A stretch of DNA of 64,000 nucleotides, taken from Marsupella aquatica (lineage: Eukaryota > Marchantiophyta). The position numbers and the translations under genes were made by a program. The stretch covers positions 19,282,001 to 19,346,000 of the forward strand of contig OZ316895.1 of NCBI GenBank assembly GCA_973895155.1, in the 5' to 3' direction. The notes beneath the pieces were generated by a model. The model worked only from the letters and a program-made list of their open reading frames with translations, was not told where the DNA came from and made no database searches. The stretch's first letter is position 1. Each line of letters opens with the position of its first letter. Positions 55,145-64,000 of the stretch are shown piece after piece.

Positions 55145-55460
55145 ACACTGGGGACACAACCATGATCCACTAGGAATCACCTGCAATGGTGGTGTCAAAC
55201 ATGACATGTGTCATCCTCTAGAATACTTATCACAAATCAACATAGTAGCTGCTCCCTGAGCAAATCCACACAACATACATTTCAAGCCAGCACGAACATG
55301 TGCCAGGCTTGGATCTACTGTACCATCAATTAATGTTGGGAAGGTGACATGGTGCACAGTTGCGCACATGATCCTTCCAAACCATACTTTCGCGCCCCTC
55401 CAACATCAAGACACTAGAAGGCAACACTTCATGCACATGTAAGATTGTCCGGCCTGCGGT
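55145..55460 (-). pseudogene. Integrase C-terminal extension with PHD finger
   Basis: TLDVTAGRTILHVHEVLPSS and VWKDHVRNCAPCHLP lead, after a +1 shift near 55325, into a C4HC3 PHD finger at 55279-55145: Cys pair KCMLC, then ICDK, HMSCLTPPL, IPSGSW and CPQC at the end. In this copy the fourth metal ligand reads Tyr (TAT for TGT) and the Trp before the His reads TGA (for TGG), both G-to-A changes. PHD fingers typically read histone H3 tails (K4 methylation state); that this one does is inference. A TGA follows CPQCR. It is fused behind the integrase, so the likely role is targeting of integration or of the methyltransferase to chromatin. Confidence 0.8.
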
Positions 55461-55671
55461 CACATCAAGTGTTGTGGGTGCTGTCTGCTGCAAATAAACA
55501 TAATCACTAGGATAAAATCATCGAATGCTTGCACGGTAACCTCCTCCACGAATAGTGGCATACCTCAAAGTATCACAATGTTGGGCAATGGCAAAGTTGT
55601 CAAAAGCCATGGACATCACTTGCTAAAATACCCGTGCTTTCTCTGAACACACCTTGACCCAAACATCAGGA

Positions 55672-56436
55672 TCATTCAAGTTCACAACTGATGCAACATT
55701 GATCACGACGAATAGTTACTGGAAAATCTGGCTCTCTACCATAGAGCAAAAAGTAAGGTGAGAAGGATGCAAGTGATGCTTGCCGACTGAAACGGTAGCC
55801 CATAGCTAACCAAGGTAGCTGGAGATCCCAATCTCCCAGATGACCAACCTGCAAGCCATACTTACGCAATCCTCTCTTCACAATTTGCACAACTCTCTCA
55901 GCTAATCCATCTGCCTTAGGATGATCATGAGAGGTAGTACAATGATCAATCAGAGCTTGTTCACACAAACTCTCAAACTCTCCACAGAACTCAGTTCCCT
56001 AATCAGTCAACACCTCAGCTGGTGCTCCAAAATGACTGAGTACGCGATCCAAAAATGTAGCAGCAACTCCTTCACTGGCTTTATCTGGCAATGCCACTAG
56101 CTCAATCCACTTGGAGAAGTGCTCCACCATGACCAAAACATACTGATTATGACGTTGGGTAAGAGGTAATGGACCAGCAAAATCCAAACTCCAACAATAT
56201 CCCAAACCCATGATCGGCAACGGATGCAACTGGGGAGTGGGAGCATTAAATGATGCTCTCACTCTATCACATACTACACACTTAGCTATCAACTGCTGGA
56301 CATGAGTGTGCATACCACGCCACCAATACTGTGTCTGCAACAAGCTATAAGTGCGCTTCACACCAAAGTAACCCAACTCCTCGTGCGCATGTCGCACCAA
56401 ATGTACTCGTTGTGATGGTTTTGGTACCACCAACAC
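55672..56436 (-). pseudogene. Integrase of the DNMT-gypsy element
   Basis: HHCC zinc region with HAHEELGYFGVKRTY and CVVCDRVRA; core with first Asp in CWSLDFAGPLP, second Asp in EVLTD (a stop follows, where Gln is expected: CAG to TAG), and Glu in DGLAERVVQIVKRG. The C-terminal part has LPWLAMGYRFSRQASLASFS and FLLYGREPDFPV. DDE complete. One stop near 55999; otherwise continuous. Joined to RNase H by a TGA at 56479-56481. Confidence 0.9.
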
Positions 56437-56478
56437 CCTACCATCATGCAGTACTCTCAGAAGATGGTTTCCCTCCCA

Positions 56479-57393
56479 TCAAAACCTCTTGGCGCTTTGT
56501 AGAACCCTGTCACGTTCCTTGGCATCAACACTGCCAACAATAGAGCCACTGCGCAGATATTCCAACACTCTCACATCATTGTGAATATCTTGCTTTCCAG
56601 AAGTTACCTCACCAACATCCACATTTGAAGACTCATCATCCACTCCATCCAATGAGGTAGAGTCCATAGATCCACTATATGCTGGCACCCAACAAAGAAA
56701 GGCAGATGCATGCCATCCTGACACCATCTCCTTATCTGACTCATCATGCCATTTGGCTCCAGTCTCATCCTTCTGACTGGTACATGGGTTGCGGCTCAAC
56801 CCATCTGCATCCAAGTTCACCTTTCCAGGTCTATGTACAACCTGGAAATCATACTCCTGCAACAACAATGCCGATCTTGCAAGCTTCCCAGTAAGCTTGT
56901 CAGACTCCATTAACCACTTGAGAGGCTGATGATCAGTGATCAAAGTGAAAGGATTACCAAGCAAGTAACAGCGGAAGTGTGCCACAGCCCACACTGCTGC
57001 CAAACACTCTCCCTCATAAGAGCTATACTTAGCCTCTGCTGAATTGTTTGATCTATTGGCATATGCCACAACAAACTCATGCCCTTCATCATCTTTCTGA
57101 GTCAGCATTGCTCCAAATCCTACTCCACTCCAATCAGTGTGTAGCTGAAATGGTCTGCCTGAAATGGGTCTTCTCAAAATAGGGGATGATGCCAACCTTT
57201 GCTTCAACTCGTGAAAGGCATGCTCATAGTCATCACCCCAAGTCCATTCTTGATCCAACTTAGTAAGTATGGTTAAAGGTTTAGCAAACTGGCTAAATTC
57301 TTTAACATACCTCCTGTAATAGCTCGCCAATCCCAAGAATGCACGAACTCTGCTCACATCAGTAGGATGAGGAATCTGTGTAATGGCCTCCAC
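56479..57393 (-). pseudogene. RT thumb/connection and RNase H of the DNMT-gypsy element
   Basis: AFLGLASYYRRYVKEFSQFA, then RNase H: FQLHTDWSGVGFGAMLTQKD (first Asp), YSSYEGECLAAVWAVAHF (Glu), TLITDHQPLKWLMESDKL (Asp), HRPGKVNLDADGLSR (Asp). 304 codons open. A ~100-residue acidic linker follows (NPCTSQKDETG to HNDVRVLEYL) before the integrase. A stop separates it from the RT fingers/palm. Confidence 0.9.
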
Positions 57394-57399
57394 TTTAGT

Positions 57400-58155
57400 C
57401 TACTGTACACCCAATCTCCCTGGGTATATAGTGTGACCCAAATACTCAATCTGGTCTTGGAAGAACTTACACTTGCTAGGATGGAGCTTCAACCCATGTG
57501 CTCTCAATCTCTCCAACACAATCTGCAAGTGTTGCTGATGTTCTTCCACAGTACAAGAATAGATCAAAATATCATCAATATAACATCTGACAAAATCCAA
57601 ACCTGCAAGGATTTGATCCATGACTCTCTGGAACTCAGCTGGTGCATTCTTGAACCCAAATGGTAAGAACAACCATTGATACAAACGATCTTTGCCATAT
57701 GAATCAATCCCCCAGAATGTTGTCTTGGACCTGTCAGCATGCCTAATTGGAAGCTGATGGTACCCTGCCCTCAGATCCAATGAATTGAAAACCTTTGCAT
57801 GCCCCACAGCATCAAAGATCTCCTCAAGTGTGGGCATGGCATATCAATCAGATTTTGTCTGGCGATTAATAAGTTTGTAATCACCACACATGCGTCTATC
57901 TATGTAATTGCCATGCACATCTTTCTTGGCTGGCATCATTGTGGCAAATGCATACTCCCCATATGAAATCTCCACCAATCTAGCCTCCAACAAATCTTGA
58001 GTTTTGCTTCGAATCAGAGCTCTCTCCATGTCACTATAATGGTATGGTCTATGAAAGATTGGCGCATCACTAGCCAATTCAATCTGAATACCAGGGCCCT
58101 TCAATGTCCCCAAATTCTTCACGATGCATGCAAAACAATTCCAATAACTCTTCAA
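57400..58155 (-). pseudogene. Reverse transcriptase fingers/palm of the DNMT-gypsy element
   Basis: Two frames around one stop at 57838-57843 region: FHRPYHYSDMERALI, YAFATMMPAKKD, RRMCGDYKLINRQT, then MPTLEEIFDAVGHAKVFNSLDLRAGYHQ with the first catalytic Asp, LPFGFKNAPAEFQRVMDQ and the catalytic CYIDDILIYS. The stop replaces an Arg/Lys-position codon before YAMPTL. Clearly gypsy type. Confidence 0.9.
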
Positions 58156-58497
58156 GAATCAATGCATGCACCGTCTCTCCTCCCCTGTCAACTTAGGACC
58201 AATTTGTGGCTCCCAACTCTCCACCAGATCCCTAATGTCTTTTTGTAGGGTAGAAGAGATAGCCGATGATTGCTATTTAGCTGTAGATTGAGCAGTCCCT
58301 TCCTGCTCAACAATCTGTCCAGCCTTGGCCAATCCTGCCATAGGTCCATGGACTGTCTGCTCGCCCCTAACTATGGTCATCACTGTCTCAATGAACGGCA
58401 AGCTCACCAATGGACGATCAATAACACTAGTAGAGCGCATTCGCAACTGTTCAACTACTCCCAAGCTAATAATCCAAGTCAAGCAATTCAAATCCAT
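58156..58497 (-). pseudogene. Linker between methyltransferase and RT
   Basis: MDLNCLTWIISLGVVEQLRM, RSTSVIDRPLVSLPFIETVM and an Ala/Gly-rich tail. The first block could be methyltransferase motif X (GQ.MDLN-like ends); the rest is not recognised. Confidence 0.5.
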
Positions 58498-59465
58498 GAC
58501 TTGACCAAGGACCTAGCGGCATGAACTCTCTGACACCGAGGCAACTGCAATGGTGCCTATCAAAAATCATCAGCAATAGGTTCCACTAACTGCTGGAGAG
58601 CTATGTCCCACACAAGTCCAGGACCACCTGCTCTGAATGCATATGAAGCAGAGTGGCTCACAAGAGTGGGTAATGCACAACATGGGCGCCCAACTACATT
58701 GACCACTGCCAATGGAGGTCTATCAGGTTGGGTCACACCCTGTGCACGACACCCTAGATCCAAAATATCATCCACCACTAAGGCTGGTGAGCGTGGAATG
58801 CTGTCAAATATGCACTTCAGCACCTCACATGGGATCAAATTAGTCCATCACAAGCATGGACGATGTGCACAAGAACCCACCCGTGCAGCATCCAATAACA
58901 CAGCAGATTCAATCCAAGACCTCACCTGGTGAATACTGGCAACAATCCGACAATAATCATCACCTAGCAATGGCAAATTCTCCAAAATATATGTAGGGGA
59001 CTGTGTCTGATGTAGCTAGAGATGATGCAGCACCCGTAACATCTCCCAAAACAATGCAGAGCGTGGATCATGAAGTCCATGCCCAACGCCAGCTCTAGAT
59101 TGGCCTTGACATGGCCAACTAACAATCACCAAATCAGTGGGACCAACACAATGCAGATGATCCGCCCCCAACAATGAAATATCAGCAAGTAGTGCATGCT
59201 AATAACCTTGAACAGCATCCACTGGCAGCAATTGTGGATATCTATCCACCAACATAGCCATATGTTGGAATGAGACCCTCCGTGCTGTCTCATCTGTCTC
59301 CACATACAAATAACAACGCACAGGAATTCCTGCCTGAAGAACAACAGCCAATCCAGTGCTAATCCCACCAAATAGATCCAACAAGAAAATACCCTCTAGT
59401 GGATACTGCCAAGCAATAGGAGTGGTATCCAATGGTGAAAGAGTCACCGGTCCATTTGCACGAGA
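58498..59465 (-). pseudogene. Cytosine-5 DNA methyltransferase domain (DNMT3/DRM-like) within a retrotransposon
   Basis: Motif I FLLDLFGGISTGLAV (Asp near 59378, S-adenosylmethionine binding), motif II YLYVETDETARRV, motif IV DLVIVSWPCQGQSRAG with the catalytic Cys at 59109-59111, motif VI YILENLPLL (Glu at 58980-58982), motif VIII-like ARVGSCAHRPCL then WTNL near 58860. Spacings (about 90, 43 and 39 residues) fit the family. A variable part follows (GRPCCALPTLV, RAGGPGLVWDIAL), a possible target-recognition region. The AHRP..WTNL form resembles DNMT3/DRM enzymes. Three inactivating stops: TAG 59199, TAG 59016, TGA 58848, with two more at the 3' end (58557-58562). It lies between protease and RT in the polyprotein. 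The element could methylate its own or host DNA if intact; this copy cannot. Confidence 0.87.
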
Positions 59466-59639
59466 CTACTCTGCTCCTGACTATGGTGTAAAAGCATGAC
59501 GTAATGCGTCATGTACCAATCATGTTGTTGCTTGTGGCAAGGCCTGTCCAGTGCCCCACACTGGTGGTGTCACACTACCAACAGGGTAATCCCCGCATGA
59601 TCTGCTCCTCATGTGACACCTCCAATCGTGGAACATCTG

Positions 59640-60103
59640 TTGCATGTGCATTACCCTCAATCAAAATCATCGGGTCTAGTAATCACACCACTTAATGCTG
59701 CCAAAGACAGTGGTGTAGATTTAGGGCCTCCCACAGGTCCACTAAATCACACTGGCAATTTGCTCAATCGAGCATCTCCTGACTGCCAATCAGGTCTATA
59801 TGACACTGATTCATCCCAAAAATCAAGAATAAATCCCATGGGGTAGAGCATTGTACATCCCACCAACACATCATATGACAATGCCTTAGTCAAAATAGCT
59901 CGTGCCTATATCTATGAGCTATTTGTCGCATGACCTTCCTGAATTCTCAAATCAAGTGGTCTCCTGGTGATATGCTGTGTAGGTGTAGGTCCCCCCAATG
60001 AAATCTCAATGGGAAAGGGACAATCCTCCAAATCCTCTGGATGCAATCCCAACCCACGTATGGTAGATTTTCCCAACATCAAGGGCTGAGCACCAGTATC
60101 CAA
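59640..60103 (-). pseudogene. Protease of the DNMT-gypsy element
   Basis: Retropepsin MDTGAQPLMLGKSTIRGLGL with the DTG catalytic motif. After a stop at 59912 follow ILTKALSYDVLVG (the LLG-type C-terminal motif) and MLYPMGFILDFW. A further region to 59640 leads towards the methyltransferase. Confidence 0.82.
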
Positions 60104-60106
60104 TTA

Positions 60107-60478
60107 TTATAACACTCTCTTTGGCCGGTATACTGCTCCAAAAGGCCCAACTAATCGGAAGATACCACTCCGATTATCCATGGATGCAACACTAGGTTTA
60201 GACCTAGTCCTCTCAAATGCAGGGCGTGCTGGTAAATCCACCAACCTCATTGCTGCTGCATGCCATGTCTCACTAGTAGCAGTAGATGGCATGGTCTTCA
60301 TTGCTTCAACACTGCAAGCTGGTTCTGCATGGGAAGCAACAATCGGAGTGTCCTCATAGAGTGTAGCTGCCAATCTGAACACTTCTGCAGGACCAATTCC
60401 CAAGTTCAACATGTCTATTGCTAAAAATAATGGGGTGCGCACTATGGTAGTAACCGCCCCCAGCAAGGTACCTGTCAT
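60107..60478 (-). pseudogene. Region before protease, unknown function
   Basis: 123 codons: FLAIDMLNLGIGPAEVFRLA, ATSETWHAAAMRLVDLPARP, NRSGIFRLVGPFGAVYRP. In frame terms just upstream of the protease; not recognised otherwise. A stop separates it from MDTGAQ. Confidence 0.6.
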
Positions 60479-60579
60479 CCCTCTACATCACTACCTGATT
60501 CTGCCAACTGAATCACCTCTCTAAGGATCCAACTCTACAACTGCTCCACGGGGCTCAAGAACTTTGGCTGCCCCACATG

Positions 60580-61209
60580 TCAAAGCTGTTGTGCATCAAT
60601 ATGTGTAGTGCCACACATGAATCCCATGGTGGCAAGGTCTCCATCAGCTCCATAAGATGTGGAAGGACCATGGGATGTGGAAGGTCCATAGGATGTAGAT
60701 GCCCCATCACCAAAAGTAGGTCTCACTTGGGAACTAGCCATGGCAGCTAGCTGTTGCTCCAATTGAGCAATCTTAGCATCCTTTGGATCTATGGTTACAG
60801 CAGGGGTAGCGTCATCTCCCTGTCTCCCTACATGTGGCATGCCACGACCACGTCCACCACCTCTACCTCCTCCCCCTCTTCCCTGATCATGTGTACGGGA
60901 TCCTCCTCTTTGTAACTCAGGGTGGAGTGAGAAACACTTATCCTTGGTGTGTTCAGGAGCTCCACAATGATCACACTGTTGCTGATCAGGCGCTGATGCT
61001 CCCCCTGATCCTCTATGATTTGCGTAATATCTCTGTGCATGATCTCCACCACAGGTCCAACATCCTGACTGCGCGTTGTCTAGCATAAGAGGGCACAGGT
61101 CTCTGGCTGGTAGACTCTCATGCAATAGGCTTCTCCCTTTGGCTCTTTTGTGCAGTAGGCTATGGTGTGGATGTAGATGCAGCCTTTGGTGCTTCCTTGG
61201 CAAATCCAA
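60580..61209 (-). pseudogene. Gag C-terminus with zinc knuckles (DNMT-gypsy)
   Basis: CWTCGGDHAQRYYANH (CX2CX3HX4 with the last Cys apparently changed to Tyr) and a normal CDHCGAPEHTKDKC knuckle. Then a Gly/Arg-rich stretch (RGGGGRGGGRGRG), a short leucine-rich segment IAQLEQQLAAMAS, and a repeated YGPSTSHGPSTS run. It overlaps the gag frame by 50 bases in another frame, so an indel lies at about 61160-61209. Confidence 0.85.
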
Positions 61210-62149
61210 AAGTCACCACCTTCTCATTCACCATATTGAGCTCAATGCGCTCATAAAGGGTAAAAACAACTGCTAATATAGGATCTACATCCCTAAGCAG
61301 AGTGACATCTCTCACTCTATGTCGCAACTCTCTGTCCAAAATTGTGTACCAAAATTGGACTGCCTGAGCCTCTATCACTCCCTTGGTGACAATGATCAAT
61401 CTACACATATGACTGTATGCCTCCCGTAGACTCTCTCCAATCTTGCGCTGAAAGTCCTGGAGACCCTTCAACTTATTAGTTCTCACACCCTGATAGTTTT
61501 GCTTAAGCACCTCAAAGAATTTCATCATAGGGTTAAATGTTGGTGCAACTCTAGTTTCAGTCATAATCACACCGGCAAGAGTAGCGGTGGATGCTGTTGG
61601 AGTGCTATTGGTGGATGGTGTGCCACTTTGGCTAGTGCTGCTAGAAGCAACAGTTGTGGCAATGGGTTGGGCAGCCGCACTAGTGCCATAGGTGATGGAC
61701 ACATAATTAGGCGACCAATGCTGCCTCCATGCCTCAATTTCAACCAAATGAGCCTTCCAAAACTCATGGTAGTCATCCATGGGTGACCCCTCCAAATACT
61801 GAAATAATCCCTTGCATGCCATGAAAGGGGTAAACAACGTGGCATTACGGAATGTCTGCATATCACACCACGTATCAAACTCCTGGATGAAGTCATCCAG
61901 ATCAATCGTGTCAACTACACCAGAGTATTGTCGTGGGCCCTTTGTAGCCCCGTACATCTCTTCCATATCCCACAACAAAGGTGCAATCACCTGATGATGA
62001 GGAGAATTGGTCATAGAGTCCTCGTCAGAATCACTGTCTAAAGCTGTGCTGCTGACTGCTACCAATGTCACTGGCCGACACTGCGCCCCACTTCGAGTGA
62101 ATCCGGTCCGTCGTCCATTGGGTAACCCAGCAGCACCAAAAGGATCCAT
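61160..62149 (-). CDS. Gag capsid region of the DNMT-gypsy element
   Basis: ATG at 62147-62149 (MDPFGAAGLPNGRRTGFTR); the frame itself opens slightly upstream. 329 codons. Capsid-like blocks: LDDFIQEFDTWCDMQTFRNA, FMACKGLFQYLEGSPMDDYH, LKGLQDFQRKIGESLREAYS, LDRELRHRVRDVTLL. A Thr/Ser/Ala-rich insert lies about residues 165-200. The frame ends within the overlap with the zinc-knuckle frame; otherwise no stop, so gag is the best preserved gene of this element. Confidence 0.85.
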   Translation of the reverse strand: MDPFGAAGLPNGRRTGFTRSGAQCRPVTLVAVSSTALDSDSDEDSMTNSPHHQVIAPLLWDMEEMYGATKGPRQYSGVVDTIDLDDFIQEFDTWCDMQTFRNATLFTPFMACKGLFQYLEGSPMDDYHEFWKAHLVEIEAWRQHWSPNYVSITYGTSAAAQPIATTVASSSTSQSGTPSTNSTPTASTATLAGVIMTETRVAPTFNPMMKFFEVLKQNYQGVRTNKLKGLQDFQRKIGESLREAYSHMCRLIIVTKGVIEAQAVQFWYTILDRELRHRVRDVTLLRDVDPILAVVFTLYERIELNMVNEKVVTFGFAKEAPKAASTSTP

Positions 62150-62669
62150 GGTGACCAACCTAACCTAATCTATATGCTAACCCTAAGGGCAATCTGTCCC
62201 TGTCAGCAACACAAGCACTCACCATGGTGTGTTGGGCATCACTCCAACATCACCAAGAGAGAAATACGTAGCACAACTAGAATGTCCAGTTGCAAACCCG
62301 GATCACTCCTATAGAATCAAGCGCCCAAGCTGTAGTTTGCTATGAAGAACCAAAAACACACTTAAAAGGTCTTCAAACTCGGTATTCGTTCCCGTAAAGA
62401 ACAAGATATATGGGGTTGGTTTGATAGATTTAAACAACAATAATAGACTTAAACTATTTTCTACACATAGTAATCAAGTTTGATTACTTTACTAAGGTAT
62501 TTTGAAGATCGCTCCACAGCGGTGAGAAGTTTTCAATGATATCTCAGCATCATGTAACCATAAATTAATGAAAAGGGAATGATTAACAAAATACACCAAA
62601 AATATCTTAAAGTATGCTAAGGGAGTCTGGAATTGACCAAGGTTGCTCCTTAAACATGAGTCAAAATGA
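62150..62669 (+). other. No gene recognised
   Basis: Between the gypsy gag start and the LINE. It should hold the 5' leader and LTR of the gypsy element, but I see no terminal repeat or primer site. AT-rich from 62400. Confidence 0.5.
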
Positions 62670-64000
62670 AAAGACTTAAGGATTCATCCACAAGAGAATT
62701 GGATCCTATGCGGTGACTTCAACATGACAGAACGGAGAGAAGATTCCATCGGCAATTCTCCCCTAATCAAAGGTAGGGAAGGCGAGTTCTGGCGGTTCCT
62801 TAAAATGAGGTTTGATTTGACTGATGCTTGGGAGGTACGTGGTGGGGCTACTGGCCCCCGTTTTACTTGGAGGCGAACGCGGAATGGGGACCTGATGCAG
62901 TCAAGGCTGGATCGATTCTACTTAAGTGAGCAGGGATGGTGGACAGGCAAAATTATGGAGCTCCTACACGATGGAGGGTCGGCTCTGTCTGACCATGATC
63001 CGGTGATACTGACTTTGCAACTCACAGGGACGGTGCTGGCAGGAGAGAGGGGGAAATTCAGGTTCTTTAGGGCCAATCCGGCTCTTTTGCGAAGGGAGGA
63101 GGACTTGCTACTCTTGGAGGGTGCCTGGAAGGCTGGCATTGTGAGCGAGGACCCCCATTTGCGCTTTGCCCTAGCCAGTGGAAGGCTACGGAGGAGGTAC
63201 ATTCAGCTACAAGCTAAACCTCGAACGGGTGAGGAAGAGCTAGCTTTCCTAAGGGCCAAATTGCGTTCCCTGAAACTATCAATCTTGGACTCTCATTCGG
63301 AGGATGCAATTCTGGAATACATGGATGCTGAAGACTCATTGCATGCATTGGAAATTGAGGAAGCTCTAAGAGGCCGAAGATTGGCCCGAGTGAAATGGCT
63401 GGGTGAAGGAGACGAATCCACCAAGTTCTTTTTTGCCACTGTGAAAGCAAAACGCTTGAGAGAGGCAATGTCCTCTCTGGTCAAAGATGATGGTAGCGTG
63501 ATTACTGATCCTCGTTGCATTCTGGAGGAAGTGGAACGTTTCTGTAAGGATCTTTACTCGCCTCCTGATCCTTCACAGGCTGAGGTGTCTAAGCAAACAA
63601 GAGAACGAACGAGACTTTTGGGTCACACACGATTTTCCATTTCAGCTGCTGAGATATCACAAATGGAAGCACTGCCATCCGCACAGGAGGTGAAAGATGT
63701 TCTATGGATGCTACCCTGCGACAAATCCCCTGGTCCGGATGGATTGACAGCGGAGGTATACAGAGCCTATTGGGAATTCACTGGTAAGGACCTAATTGAA
63801 ATGATCCAAGCATTTTGGCTCACTGGGGTGCTTGATGCAGAGATTGGTGACGGCATCATCAAATTCATCCCTAAGAAATCTGATAAGCGATTTCTTAAGG
63901 ACTGGCGGCCACTTACAATGCTAAATACCATTTATAAAGTCATTGCTGAGATCCTTGCTCTGCACCTGAAGCCTATCTTGCATAAGATTATAAGCCCACA
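62670..64000 (+). CDS. LINE (L1-type) ORF2, endonuclease C-terminus and start of reverse transcriptase
   Basis: An uninterrupted frame (codons in phase with TGG at 62700) runs to the window edge, ~443 codons. Endonuclease end: WILCGDFNMTE (catalytic Asp/Asn), RFTWRR, SRLDRFYLS and ALSDHDPVIL (catalytic His). Connector: VKWLGEGDESTKFFFATVKA. RT start: LPCDKSPGPDGLTAEVYR, IIKFIPKKSD and DWRPLTMLNTIYKVIAEILA, which are plant L1 blocks. A stop at 62667 and the missing N-terminal endonuclease show 5' truncation, typical of LINEs. The catalytic YxDD lies beyond the edge. It is the best preserved coding sequence on the right side, so it is probably a recent insertion. Confidence 0.9.

Larger units (their letters stand above)
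55135..62149 (-). mobile_element. Ty3/gypsy element carrying a DNA methyltransferase and a PHD finger
   Basis: On the minus strand in order: gag (62149-61160), zinc knuckles (61209-60580), protease (60103-~59640), cytosine-5 DNA methyltransferase (59465-~58490), RT (58155-57400), RNase H (57393-56479), integrase (56436-55672), PHD finger (55279-55145). RT then RNase H then integrase is the gypsy order. Every domain is broken by single stops or shifts but blocks and spacing are well preserved. LTRs are not recognised, so the ends are approximate. Such capture of a methyltransferase by retrotransposons has been reported (from memory, de Mendoza and colleagues 2018, dinoflagellates and charophyte algae). 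The PHD finger after integrase takes the place where chromoviruses have a chromodomain. Confidence 0.9.

Noticed and set aside
58603-58932. Plus-strand frame over the methyltransferase
   Set aside because: Antisense shadow; the minus strand has the ordered methyltransferase motifs.
53870-62640. LTR pair for the DNMT-gypsy element
   Set aside because: I compared the flanks by eye and found no shared terminal sequence; ends may be deleted or beyond recognition.
62918-63520. Minus-strand frames over the LINE
   Set aside because: Shadows of the open LINE ORF2.
1-64000. tRNA, rRNA or other structured RNA genes
   Set aside because: No A/B box pairs or rRNA-like stretches noticed; a covariance-model scan was not possible.

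Overview
The window is nuclear DNA of a streptophyte (a land plant or a close charophyte relative) and is almost entirely nested transposable elements. The evidence is a plant-type EXORDIUM/PHI-1 gene, Ty1/copia elements with the plant initiator-Met-tRNA primer site TGGTATCAGAGC, Ty3/gypsy elements with CCHC gags, and an L1-type LINE. There is no prokaryotic gene layout, operon or CRISPR. I cannot name the species. A gypsy element carrying a DNA methyltransferase has, from memory, a precedent in charophyte algae, so a charophyte, bryophyte, lycophyte or fern all remain possible.

Layout. 1-15087: a Ty3/gypsy element (A) with unusually long LTRs of about 4.7 kb; each LTR carries its own promoter-like TATA and a ~1,120-codon open reading frame for a coiled-coil protein, and the internal part encodes gag-protease, RT-RNase H and a broken integrase. 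It lies in an older Ty1/copia element (Copia-1, 15088 to about 21280), which is also split by a 3.6-kb solo LTR of a related family (B, 17446-21042) with a perfect 5-bp target duplication. 22413-26528: an LTR fragment and a rearranged copia element (Copia-2) whose middle is inverted between 194-bp inverted repeats. 27924-28970: an intact intronless EXORDIUM-like gene, the only clear cellular gene. 30150-33215: short tandem arrays. 30880-36190, 48363-50125 and possibly 52541-53722: pieces of decayed minus-strand coding sequence of an unrecognised, probably mobile, family (conserved blocks, an AT-hook-like and PIP-box-like pair, a Cys/His-rich block and a BRCT-like domain). This host is interrupted by a MITE-like element (36314-36759), by a complete copia element (Copia-3, 37095-48357, CATCT duplication) that itself contains a solo A-type LTR (37713-42291, AAAGG duplication), and by a truncated B-type LTR (about 50490-52538). 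About 55135-62149: a minus-strand Ty3/gypsy element with gag, protease, a DNMT3/DRM-like cytosine-5 methyltransferase, RT, RNase H, integrase and a C-terminal PHD finger. About 62670-64000: a LINE ORF2 that runs off the window.

How it fits together. Two unusual systems stand out. First, the DNMT + PHD gypsy element carries both a writer and a probable reader of chromatin marks; this copy is dead through point mutations that mostly look like decay of methylated cytosines. Second, families A, A' and B share a homologous protein encoded inside the LTR itself. Because promoter and ORF both lie in the LTR, recombination to a solo LTR would leave a complete potential gene behind. The two solo LTRs here, each with intact target duplications, show that outcome, although their ORFs are now broken.
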